A stretch of 43,871 nt of DNA from JAMOQA01 sp964420365. GTDB taxonomy: Bacteria; Acidobacteriota; Polarisedimenticolia; J045. Location of the stretch: the NCBI GenBank assembly GCA_964420365.1, contig CAYQTA010000022.1, positions 1-43,871 of the forward strand, read 5' to 3'. The notes under the pieces were generated by a model that was not told the DNA's origin, did no database searches, and worked only from the letters and a program-made list of their open reading frames with translations. Positions 16,197 to 23,462 of this stretch are shown in pieces (the first letter of the stretch is position 1; the number at the start of each line of letters is the position of its first letter). The translations under genes were made by a program, and so were the position numbers.

Positions 16197-16931
16197 TCAG
16201 CGCTTCCGCTTCCGTGACGTTTCCCGGCGTTGCTGTGCGCGTTTCCACCGGGCACGCTTCCTTTCCTTCGCGGCCCGACGCCGGGCTTCCGCCCGGGGAT
16301 CCCGGACGGGGGACTCCGGGGTCCGGGCCGGTGCCCGCCGCGGCGATGGCGGGACCGGGAGAGCGGGTTCCGGCGGGGGAGGATTCCCGGCGACGGCATC
16401 CCTCCGCCGGGGGAGGCGGGTCGGATCGACCGGCCCCGTGGTGGCCGGCACCTCGTCCCGGATCCCCTCCGGCCCGTGGACGTGGGGGGCACGCACCGGC
16501 CCCCCGGCCAGGGCGACCAGGTCGGAGACCACCTCGGCGACCGGGAGGGAGGCGACCGACCGCGGGATCCGGGCGAGCAGTCCCCGGTCCCGGGTGACGA
16601 CCCGGACGGGGGTCCTTTCCCGGTGCAGGCGGGCCGCCTCGTGGACGATCCAGTCGTCGGCCTCCGCCGGGGGATCGACCCCGACCGAGCGGACCCGCTC
16701 CCCGGCAGGCGGTGCGGCCGGCCCGGGGCCGTCCCAGGCGACGACGACCCGGACGTGTCGGGCCTCCGCCCACGGCTCGAGGAGATCGAGAAGGCGGCGG
16801 CGTGCCTCCTCGCGCGTCGCGGGGTCGGCCAGCGCCTCGGGCGACCCGGCGAGCCGCACGAGCAGGTTCCAGCCGTCGATCAGCACGACGGCGTTCCGGG
16901 GGATTCCTTCCACGGCGGAATGTCCTACCAT
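16197..16931 (-). CDS. NYN/YacP-like PIN-fold ribonuclease with basic tail
   Basis: A 244-residue protein. Residues about 12-140 match the YacP-like NYN domain: V-V-L-I-D-G-W-N-L-L with the first catalytic Asp, V-V-V-A-W-D-G, E-A-D-D-W-I-V with paired acids, and V-R-V-V-T-R-D-R-G-L with the last Asp. These acids would bind Mg for RNA cleavage, as in PIN-fold nucleases; YacP homologues act in rRNA or mRNA turnover. The C-terminal 80 residues are Pro-rich, then strongly basic (many Arg/Lys, ending R-K-R-K-R), fitting RNA or ribosome binding. ATG 16931 gives the domain start; its ribosome binding site is weak. It diverges from the DUF488 gene. Confidence 0.72.
   Translation of the reverse strand: MVGHSAVEGIPRNAVVLIDGWNLLVRLAGSPEALADPATREEARRRLLDLLEPWAEARHVRVVVAWDGPGPAAPPAGERVRSVGVDPPAEADDWIVHEAARLHRERTPVRVVTRDRGLLARIPRSVASLPVAEVVSDLVALAGGPVRAPHVHGPEGIRDEVPATTGPVDPTRLPRRRDAVAGNPPPPEPALPVPPSPRRAPARTPESPVRDPRAEARRRAAKERKRARWKRAQQRRETSRKRKR
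16904..16931 (+). promoter_or_regulatory. Possible promoter for the DUF488 gene
   Basis: TTCCTT (16904-16909), 16-bp spacer, TACCAT (16926-16931). The -10 overlaps the start codon of the divergent NYN gene, so firing of one gene may hinder the other. Confidence 0.3.
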
Positions 16932-16976
16932 GAACGGGCCCGGGGCGCCCGGCGGCCCGGGAGAGGAGGTGCCGGG

Positions 16977-17444
16977 GTGGTGACGGACGCGGCAGGGCGC
17001 GGGGGCTTCCTCGTGGTGACGGTCGGGCACTCCGACCGGTCGACCGGGGAGCTGCTCGACCTCCTGCGCCTCCACGGGGTCGCCCTCGTCGCCGACGTCC
17101 GGTCGGCACCCTGGAGCCGTCGCCACCCGCAGCACAGCCGCCCCTCCCTCGAGCGCGCCCTGGCGGGGGCGGGGATCGGGTACGCCTGGCTCGGCGCCAG
17201 TCTCGGCGGTCTCCGGGAGGAGGGATACGAGGCCTGGCGGCGGACCGACGAGTACCGCCGGGGGCTCGACGAGCTCGTGTCGCTCGCCGGGCGGGGAACC
17301 GTGGCCGTGCTCTGCGCGGAACGGGACCCGGCCCATTGCCACCGCCGGTTCATCGCCGCGGACCTCCAGCGTCGGGGCGTCCGGGTGCGGCACGTCCTCG
17401 ACCCGGACACGTTCCAGGACCTCGAGGTCTTCCTCCCGTTCTGA
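16977..17444 (+). CDS. DUF488 family protein
   Basis: A 155-residue cytoplasmic protein. It has the conserved DUF488 features: opening V-T-V-G-H-S-D-R-S, then V-A-L-V-A-D-V-R-S-A-P-W-S-R, the L-G-G-L-R segment, and the C-terminal V-A-V-L-C-A-E-R-D-P-A-H-C-H-R-R-F-I-A motif with a Cys and paired His. The biochemical role of the family is not settled. Two tandem GTG codons (16977 and 16980) follow a perfect GAGGAGGT; the first has the shorter spacing and is used here. Convergent with nadE. Confidence 0.82.
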   Translation: MVTDAAGRGGFLVVTVGHSDRSTGELLDLLRLHGVALVADVRSAPWSRRHPQHSRPSLERALAGAGIGYAWLGASLGGLREEGYEAWRRTDEYRRGLDELVSLAGRGTVAVLCAERDPAHCHRRFIAADLQRRGVRVRHVLDPDTFQDLEVFLPF

Positions 17445-17454
17445 CCGCGTCAGA
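17440..17454. terminator. Palindrome spanning convergent stop codons
   Basis: TCTGAC (17440-17445), CGC, GTCAGA (17449-17454). The arms include the TGA of the DUF488 gene and the TCA (minus TGA) of nadE, as in the palindrome at 8782. Confidence 0.3.
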
Positions 17455-18283
17455 GGCCCCAGTCGCGGGGATAGCGGAAGTCGATCCCGATCGTCCTGGC
17501 CTGGACCTTGCAAACCAGGGGCAGGGCGCGCTTGAACTGGGTCCGCCGCATCCGCTCGAGGATCGTCCGCCCGAGCTCCCGGTCGAGGCCGAGCCGATCG
17601 ATCGCCTCGGCGGGGGGGACCCGCCGGTCGACGACCAGCCACAGGAGGCGGTCGGCGTCTTCGTACGTGAACCCCAGCTCGGCCTCGTCCGTCTGGCCGG
17701 GCCAGAGGTCCGCCGAGGGAGGCTTTCCGAGGATCTCCCCGGGGACGCCGAGGTGCTCGCCGAGCCGGCGCACCTGGCACTTGTAGAGGTCCCCCACCGG
17801 GTCCAGGTCCCAGGCCCCGTCGCCCCACCGGGTGGAGTACCCGAGCAGCAGCTCGGTCTTGTTGCTCGTGCCGACGACGAGGGCCCGTCGTGCCATCGCC
17901 CGGTCGTAGAGAAAGGCCATCCGGACACGGGCGGCGAGGTTCCCGCGGCGAAGCGGATCGTCGGCACCGAGGACCTCCCGGGCCGCCTCCACCGGGGCGG
18001 TCACGTCGAGGGTCTCCGCGGGGCACCCGGCGCGGTCGATCGCCAGGTCCGCGTGGGCCAGGCTCTCCGGGGAGCTGTCGCGGTGGGGCATCCGGAGGGC
18101 GAGGACGTTCTCCGCCCCGAGGGCCCGCGCGGTGAGCAGGAGGACCACGGCCGAGTCGAGGCCGCCCGAAACGCCGACGATGGCCCGGGAGAAGCCCGCC
18201 TTGGTGATCTCCTCGTGGAGGAAGGCCTCGAGCTGCCGGGTCAGCTCGGGAGGGTCCATCGGCAGGGGCACCGGGTCGTTCAC
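17450..18283 (-). CDS. nadE: NAD synthetase, ammonia-dependent domain
   Basis: A 277-residue enzyme converting nicotinic acid adenine dinucleotide to NAD with ATP and ammonia, the last step of NAD synthesis. The PP-loop S-G-G-L-D-S-A is at residues 39-45. Further family signatures are V-G-T-S-N-K-T-E-L-L-L-G-Y-S-T-R-W-G-D, D-L-D-P-V-G-D-L-Y-K, K-P-P-S-A-D-L-W-P-G-Q-T-D-E-x-E-L-G-F-x-Y, and the late K-R-x-L-P-L-V-C. It has only the synthetase domain. The GTG start overlaps the stop of the upstream glutaminase-like gene (GTGA), with GGAGGA upstream, so both are translated together. The pair probably forms a glutamine-dependent enzyme split into two chains. Confidence 0.92.
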   Translation of the reverse strand: MNDPVPLPMDPPELTRQLEAFLHEEITKAGFSRAIVGVSGGLDSAVVLLLTARALGAENVLALRMPHRDSSPESLAHADLAIDRAGCPAETLDVTAPVEAAREVLGADDPLRRGNLAARVRMAFLYDRAMARRALVVGTSNKTELLLGYSTRWGDGAWDLDPVGDLYKCQVRRLGEHLGVPGEILGKPPSADLWPGQTDEAELGFTYEDADRLLWLVVDRRVPPAEAIDRLGLDRELGRTILERMRRTQFKRALPLVCKVQARTIGIDFRYPRDWGL

Positions 18284-19137
18284 GGCGTGTCCTCCGTGCG
18301 GCCGAGAATCCGGCCCAGCTCGCGGTGGACGAGCTCCGGCCGCTCGTCCCGGAGCAGCGGGTAGGCGAAGCGCATGTCGCGGGTTCGCTCCACCGGCACG
18401 TCGACGATCAGCAGCTCGGGGTCGATGTCGCGGGCCGAGGCGAGGAGGTTCCCGGCGGCGTCGGTGGCGAAGCTCCCCCCGCCGAACCCGAGGCCATCTT
18501 CGAACCCCGTCCGGTTCACGTAGCAGACGGGGAAGCCGTGGAACCGGGCGAGGGTCGTCAGGAGCTGGACCCAGGTGTCGATGGAGAGGTTGTGGCGGCC
18601 CACGCCGAGCCCGCGCAGCGGGCTCGCGGAGAGAACGAAGACCAGGGTGGCCCCCTCGAGGGCGAGCAGCGTGGCCGCGGAGGGGTGCCAGGCGTCCTCG
18701 CAGATCAGCAGGCCCGCCCGGCCGAAGGGCGTGGGGAACGTGCGGATCCGGTCGCCCCGGGCGAAGTCCATGCCCTCGCGGAACATGCCGTAGGTGGGCA
18801 GGTAGCACTTGCGGTGGACGTGGCGGAGCTCTCCCCCCTCGAACCAGGCGGCCACGTTGTAGAAAAGGTGGTGGGACGACTCCTCGACCAGCCCGATGGC
18901 GAACGGGATCCGGCGCGAGGCGGCCGCGAGCCGCTCGATCTCCGGGCCGGGCCTGTCCAGGCGCAGGGCGACCTCGGGGACCAGGTCGCCGAGACGGTAG
19001 CCGGTGAGGAACAGCTCCGGCAGGAGGGCGAGAGCCGCCCCCCGGCGCGCGGCCTCGTCGAGCAGCGTCACGGTCCGCTCGAGGTTCGTCGCCACGTCCC
19101 CGAGGCGGGGGGTGTCCTGGACCAGCGCGACCTTCAC
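18280..19137 (-). CDS. Nitrilase-superfamily amidase, probable glutaminase subunit of NAD synthetase
   Basis: A 285-residue carbon-nitrogen hydrolase. The catalytic triad is visible as Glu41 (LLPELFLTGY), Lys110 (HRKCYLPTYG) and Cys146 (LLICEDAWHP). The GYxxGDL stretch after the Glu and ICEDAWHP resemble the N-terminal glutaminase domain of two-domain glutamine-dependent NAD synthetases. It should release ammonia from glutamine and pass it to the NadE chain. The GTG at 19137 has GGAGGA 5 bases upstream and is preferred over ATG 19167. The stop overlaps the nadE start. A minus-strand TATCCT at 19172-19167 would start the transcript about 23 bases before the GTG. A free-standing nitrilase role is possible but less likely given the overlap. 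Confidence 0.85.
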   Translation of the reverse strand: MKVALVQDTPRLGDVATNLERTVTLLDEAARRGAALALLPELFLTGYRLGDLVPEVALRLDRPGPEIERLAAASRRIPFAIGLVEESSHHLFYNVAAWFEGGELRHVHRKCYLPTYGMFREGMDFARGDRIRTFPTPFGRAGLLICEDAWHPSAATLLALEGATLVFVLSASPLRGLGVGRHNLSIDTWVQLLTTLARFHGFPVCYVNRTGFEDGLGFGGGSFATDAAGNLLASARDIDPELLIVDVPVERTRDMRFAYPLLRDERPELVHRELGRILGRTEDTP

Positions 19138-19166
19138 GGGCGTCCTCCGTCCCGGCGGGGATCGCA

Positions 19167-19225
19167 AGGATAGCCCGTCCGGCGGGGCGGGGGAAGGATG
19201 CCCCTCCCGGGACTCGGGGTAAACT
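19167..19225. promoter_or_regulatory. Divergent -10 elements between NAD genes and Memo-LptD
   Basis: Minus strand TATCCT (19172-19167) serves the glutaminase-nadE pair; plus strand TAAACT (19220-19225) serves the Memo-lptD pair, with start near 19233 and an AGGAGG site before ATG 19254. Neither has a convincing -35. Confidence 0.4.
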
Positions 19226-19253
19226 CCTCCCGCGCAGGCAAGGAGGGACGAGG

Positions 19254-20063
19254 ATGGCTGCGATCCGGTACCCGGCGGTGGCAGGAGCCTTCTACCCCGC
19301 CGACCCGCGGCGGGTCGCCGCGATGCTCTCCGAGCTGGTCGTTCCCGCGCCGGACCCCGTGCCGGCGGCCGGCGTGATGGTCCCCCACGCCGGCTGGATC
19401 TTCTCCGGTCGCTGTGCCGGCGCGACCATCGGGAAGGTCGCCGTGCCCCCGACGGTCGTCCTCCTCGGCCCGAATCACACGGGGATGGGGGCTCCCCTCG
19501 CGGCCGCGCCGGAGGACGCCTGGATGACGCCGGCGGGGAAGGCGAACATCGACCGTGCGTTTCTCGCCGACCTGGTTCGGCATGACCCCGAGGTCTCCCT
19601 TGACGCCGCGGCGCACCGGCGGGAGCACTGCCTCGAGGTGGAGGTGCCGCTCCTGCTGGCCCGGCGGCCCGACGTCAGGATCGCCCCGATCGTCGTCGGA
19701 ACCCACGATCCGGGGGCCCTCGAGCGTCTCGGGCGGGCCCTCGCCGCGGTGGTGGCGGAGCGGGAACCACGCCCCCTGCTGCTCGTCTCCTCGGACATGA
19801 CGCACTACGAGCCGGCGGAGGTCGCGCGGGCAAGGGACCTTCCCGTCCTCGAGCGCCTGGCGGCGTGCGACCCGGACGGGGTGCTGGCCGAGGTGGCGCG
19901 GCGGGGGGTCACCATGTGTGGGGTCGCCCCGGCGGTTGCCGTCCTCCACGCGCTCCGCGACCTCGGCTGCGCCGGCGGCGAACTCGTCTGCTACACCCAC
20001 TCCGGCGAGGTCACCGGTGACGACCGGGAGGTGGTCGCCTACGCCGGGATGATCTTCCGTTGA
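19254..20063 (+). CDS. amrB: Memo-family protein (AmmeMemoRadiSam system protein B)
   Basis: A 269-residue protein of the Memo/AmrB family, structurally related to class III nonheme-iron dioxygenases. Signatures: opening I-R-Y-P-A-V-A-G-A-F-Y-P-A-D, M-V-P-H-A-G-W-I-F-S-G with the first metal-ligand His, L-L-G-P-N-H-T-G-M-G, the E-H-C-L-E-V-E-V-P-L-L segment, V-S-S-D-M-T-H-Y-E, and the closing M-C-G-V-A-P-A-V-A. The usual partners AmrA (AMMECR1) and the radical SAM protein are absent here. The gene overlaps a possible TTG of lptD and ends 11 bases before the preferred lptD GTG, implying cotranscription. Its biochemical role is unsettled. Confidence 0.9.
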   Translation: MAAIRYPAVAGAFYPADPRRVAAMLSELVVPAPDPVPAAGVMVPHAGWIFSGRCAGATIGKVAVPPTVVLLGPNHTGMGAPLAAAPEDAWMTPAGKANIDRAFLADLVRHDPEVSLDAAAHRREHCLEVEVPLLLARRPDVRIAPIVVGTHDPGALERLGRALAAVVAEREPRPLLLVSSDMTHYEPAEVARARDLPVLERLAACDPDGVLAEVARRGVTMCGVAPAVAVLHALRDLGCAGGELVCYTHSGEVTGDDREVVAYAGMIFR

Positions 20064-20074
20064 GGGGGCGGTCG

Positions 20075-22561
20075 GTGCCACCCGGATCCGTGCGTCGGCG
20101 ACGGGCCGCCCCGGTCGCCCGGGGTCCGTTCCCCGGGCTGGTCCTGCTCCTCCTGTTCTTCGCCGGGATCGCGTCGCCCGCCCGGGCGGCGGGGAACGGG
20201 ACCCTCCCGGGGGCCGGCGGCCGCCTCGCCGGGATCGACCTCCTCCTGGCCGACGAGAGCCTCTACGAGGACGGGACGTGGGTCTTTCGCGGGAACGTCG
20301 AGATCCACGCCGGCCCGGTCCGGATCCTCGCCGACGAGGTGCGCGGGCGGGAAGAGGAAGGGGGAAAGGGGCTCGTCGAGGCGACGGGCAACGTCGTGCT
20401 GACGATTCCCGGGGCCGTCCTGTCCGGGTCCCGGCTGGCGTGGCGGCTGGACAGCGCGACCGGGCGCATCGAGGACGTCGTCGGTTACCTGGAGAAGGCC
20501 GGGGCGATTCTCCGGGCGAAGGTGGTGGAGAAGATCGACGCGGAGCGGCTCCGCGTCGAGGACGCGGTCTTCACCACCTGCACGCAGCCGGTTCCGTACT
20601 GGTCGTTCCGCATCCACCGGGGAACGTTCCACCTGGGGGAGTACGCCTACCTGCACTCCGTCGCCTTCAAGGCGGGACGGGTGCCGGTCTTCTGGAGCCC
20701 GTACCTCGTCTGGCCGATCAAGACCGACCGGGCCTCGGGACTGCTCTTTCCCGAGTTCCACAGCTCGGACAAGCTGGGGGAGTCCCTGTCGATCCCGTTC
20801 TACTGGGCCTTCGCGGACAACGCGGACGTCACCTTCACCCTCGACACGCACTCGCGCGTCGGCCTCGCCCTCGGGGCCGAGCTCCGGTGGCTGCCGACGT
20901 GGAAGGGACGGGCACGGGGGCGGGGATACTGGATCGACGACCGCGTGCGGCATCGCACCCGGTACAGCTTCGAGTGGAAGCAGCGGCAGAGGCTTCCCTG
21001 GGACGTGGACCTGCGCGCGGACATCCAGGTGATCTCCGACTTCGACTACGTCACCGACTACGAGACCGACCTGGTGCGGGCCGCGCTGCCCCAGACGCTC
21101 TCGACGGTCGACCTGACCCGCCACTGGTCCTGGTACTCGCTCTCCCTGCGGATGCGGCGCCACAAGCAGTACTTCGTCGGCGGGATCGGCCTCGTGAAGT
21201 TCCTCACCGGCCAGGTCGTCAACGACATCCTCCCCGAGCTGGAATGGCGGGCGCGGAACCATCGCCTGGGCCACTCGCCCTTCTTCCTCTCCTTCGAGGG
21301 GTCGGTGGTCCGCTTCCGGAAGAAGATCCTGGTTCCGCCGGAGGGGCGGTTCGGCGTCGGCAGCGAGGACGACCTGGTGACCGACCGGGACGATGCCTGG
21401 ACCCGGCTCGACTTCGCGCCCCGGCTGACCGTGCCGCTGCTCAAGTCCCCGTGGGCGGACCTCTCCCTGCGCGCGGGGTGGCGCGGCACCTGGTACTCGG
21501 CGCGCCGGGATCCCGCGGACCCGGAGGCGATCACGTCGCGGGGCCTGACCCGGGTGCTCTGGGATGCCGGCTTCACCTTCAGCGGCCCCCGCTTCCAGCG
21601 GATCTTCGAGACGCCGGGCTGGGGGTACACGCCCCGGCTCAAGCACGTGATCGAGCCGTTCCTGGCCTACTCGTGGCGGCCGGAGGCCGGGATCGAGCGG
21701 GGCGAGATCCCCGTGGTCGACGAGGTCGACACCGTGCCGGGCAGGCTCTCCGACCTGACCTGGGGAATCCGCCAGCGCCTCTACGCGCTGCGCCCCCCCC
21801 GCTCGGGGCGCGTGGTCGGGATCGCCTCGGTCCGGGAGACGAGCTTCGACGAGATCGAGAAGGAGGAGGAACGGGACCGGAAGCGGCGGGAGGGAAGGGC
21901 CCGGGAGCCGGGGTTCGAGGAGGAGATCGCGGTGGAGAACCGCCTCGGTCCGGTCGAGATCGCCAGCCTGGAGATCTACCAGAGCTACTCCTTCGTCCGG
22001 GACCTCAACCGGGTGTGGGCGGTGCTCGTCGATCCGCTGACGGGGCAGGTGGAGAAGGACCCGCGCACCGGCCGTCCCCGTACCGTGCTGGCGGGGACCC
22101 GCGCGGTCTCCCCGGTGACCGTGCGCCTGCGGTTCAACCCCGACGAAGAACACGTGGTGACCGCGAGCTACGTGTTCGACCCGGCGAACTCCGTGCTGAC
22201 GGAGACGTCGGTCTCGGCGCTCTTCCGCCTCGCCCGTGGCGGCTACTTCAACGGGTCGTGGTACCGGAGGCAACCGGCGAATCCCGCCTTCTCCGACCCG
22301 ACGAGCTTCCTGCGCGCCCGCTTCGGGATGATCGCCCCGTCGCGCCGTTTCGGTCTCGAGGTCGACTGGGACTACGACCTCGAGGCCGGCAGCCTGGACC
22401 ACCAGGGATACCGGGTCCGGTACGCCACCCAGTGCTGCACGTTTCGCCTCGGGTACGATCGCCGGGACTTCGTCGACAACTCCCGGAGGGAGTTCATGCT
22501 GACGGTGGACCTGGCCGGCATCGGCCGCCTCCTCGACCTCCGCCAGTCCCAGCACCGCTGA
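20075..22561 (+). CDS. lptD: LPS-assembly outer membrane protein LptD
   Basis: An 828-residue outer membrane beta-barrel that inserts lipopolysaccharide into the outer leaflet. GTG 20075 is preferred since GAGGGGG lies 7 bases upstream and it gives a good signal peptide ending SPARA; a TTG at 20060 overlapping the previous stop is an alternative. About residues 45-170 are the OstA/LptA-like beta-jellyroll (F-R-G-N-V-E-I, A-D-E-V-R-G, E-A-T-G-N-V-V-L). The barrel follows, opening with P-V-F-W-S-P-Y-L-V-W-P-I-K and alternating aromatic strands. Cys169 (T-T-C-T-Q) and the Cys787-Cys788 pair match the E. coli Cys173 and Cys724-725 that form the assembly disulfides; a counterpart of Cys31 is not seen. 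A charged E-K-E-E-E-R-D-R-K-R insert is an oddity. Confidence 0.92.
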   Translation: MPPGSVRRRRAAPVARGPFPGLVLLLLFFAGIASPARAAGNGTLPGAGGRLAGIDLLLADESLYEDGTWVFRGNVEIHAGPVRILADEVRGREEEGGKGLVEATGNVVLTIPGAVLSGSRLAWRLDSATGRIEDVVGYLEKAGAILRAKVVEKIDAERLRVEDAVFTTCTQPVPYWSFRIHRGTFHLGEYAYLHSVAFKAGRVPVFWSPYLVWPIKTDRASGLLFPEFHSSDKLGESLSIPFYWAFADNADVTFTLDTHSRVGLALGAELRWLPTWKGRARGRGYWIDDRVRHRTRYSFEWKQRQRLPWDVDLRADIQVISDFDYVTDYETDLVRAALPQTLSTVDLTRHWSWYSLSLRMRRHKQYFVGGIGLVKFLTGQVVNDILPELEWRARNHRLGHSPFFLSFEGSVVRFRKKILVPPEGRFGVGSEDDLVTDRDDAWTRLDFAPRLTVPLLKSPWADLSLRAGWRGTWYSARRDPADPEAITSRGLTRVLWDAGFTFSGPRFQRIFETPGWGYTPRLKHVIEPFLAYSWRPEAGIERGEIPVVDEVDTVPGRLSDLTWGIRQRLYALRPPRSGRVVGIASVRETSFDEIEKEEERDRKRREGRAREPGFEEEIAVENRLGPVEIASLEIYQSYSFVRDLNRVWAVLVDPLTGQVEKDPRTGRPRTVLAGTRAVSPVTVRLRFNPDEEHVVTASYVFDPANSVLTETSVSALFRLARGGYFNGSWYRRQPANPAFSDPTSFLRARFGMIAPSRRFGLEVDWDYDLEAGSLDHQGYRVRYATQCCTFRLGYDRRDFVDNSRREFMLTVDLAGIGRLLDLRQSQHR

Positions 22562-22572
22562 GGCGGATGGAG

Positions 22573-22578
22573 TATCCT
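22573..22578 (+). promoter_or_regulatory. TATCCT -10 for the SDR-isoprenoid cluster
   Basis: TATCCT lies 8 bases before ATG 22587, which has no Shine-Dalgarno. Transcription would begin at or just before the A of the ATG. No clear -35 is present. Confidence 0.35.
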
Positions 22579-22586
22579 CCCGCTCC

Positions 22587-23462
22587 ATGGACCGCCCGGG
22601 AGAGGAACGGCTCGACGTGCGTCCCCTCGTGCTGGGTTCGGGGGGACTGGTCGGCGGCGCCGTCGCGGCGCTGCTCGAGGCGCGGTGTCCCCACACGGTC
22701 GCGGCGACGCGGGCGGAACTGGACCTCACCGACCGGTGGCGGCTGGAGGCCGAGCTCGAGCGCCTGGCCCCGACCGTGGTCGTCAACTGTGCCGCGATCG
22801 CCGACCTGGAGGCCTGCGAGGAGGACCCGGAGGAGGCCCACCGGGTCAACGCCGAGGGTCCCGCGAACCTCGCCCGGGCCTGCCGCAACTGCGGGATCCG
22901 GCTGATCCACCTCTCGACCGACTACGTTTTCGACGGGCAGAAGGACGGGGAGTACGCGGAGGACGATCCGCCCGCCCCTCTCGGCGTCTACGGGAGGACC
23001 AAGCTGCTCGGCGAGATGGGGGTGCTCGAGGAACTGGTCGACGCGGTCGTCCTCCGGGTTTCCTTCGTTCACGGTCCCGGGCGGCCGACCTTCCTGGACC
23101 GGTTGGCCCGGGAGCTCCGGGCGGGGCGGACGGTCCCGGCAGTGGACGGCTGGCGGACGCGACCGACGTTCAACACCGAGATCGCCCGCGCGATCGAGCT
23201 CCTGCTGGACGCGGACGTGACCGGTGTCCTCCACTTCGCCAACCGGCCGGCCGTGACCCGGCTCGAGTTCGCCCGGGAGGTCGCCCGGCTGACCGGGGCC
23301 GACCCGGGCCTGGTCGTCCCCGTGGACCCGGCGTCCCTGGGCCTCGCGGCGCCGCGGCCCCGGGCTTCCGTGCTCTCGACCGGCCTGTGGGAACGGACCT
23401 TCGGGGAGGCACCCGCCGACTGGCGGTTCCTCGCCCGGGACTACCTGGGAGGTGTCCCGTGA
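22587..23462 (+). CDS. RmlD-like SDR: dTDP-4-dehydrorhamnose reductase family
   Basis: A 291-residue NAD(P)-dependent short-chain dehydrogenase of the extended/RmlD type. Visible are the glycine-rich L-G-S-G-G-L-V-G-G nucleotide-binding loop near residue 16, V-V-N-C-A-A-I-A-D-L-E-A-C-E-E-D-P (typical RmlD), N-A-E-G-P-A-N-L-A-R-A-C, the active-site T in L-S-T-D-Y-V-F-D-G, and the catalytic Y-G-R-T-K. RmlD reduces dTDP-4-keto-L-rhamnose, but relatives include MAT2B-like and other sugar reductases; no other rml gene is nearby, so the substrate is open. The stop overlaps the next GTG (GTGA). Confidence 0.82.
   Translation: MDRPGEERLDVRPLVLGSGGLVGGAVAALLEARCPHTVAATRAELDLTDRWRLEAELERLAPTVVVNCAAIADLEACEEDPEEAHRVNAEGPANLARACRNCGIRLIHLSTDYVFDGQKDGEYAEDDPPAPLGVYGRTKLLGEMGVLEELVDAVVLRVSFVHGPGRPTFLDRLARELRAGRTVPAVDGWRTRPTFNTEIARAIELLLDADVTGVLHFANRPAVTRLEFAREVARLTGADPGLVVPVDPASLGLAAPRPRASVLSTGLWERTFGEAPADWRFLARDYLGGVP

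Noticed and set aside
20039..22888. A 949-codon minus-strand open frame opposite lptD
   Set aside because: Mirrors the codon bias of lptD; low-complexity H/R/E/P sequence with no signal or motif.
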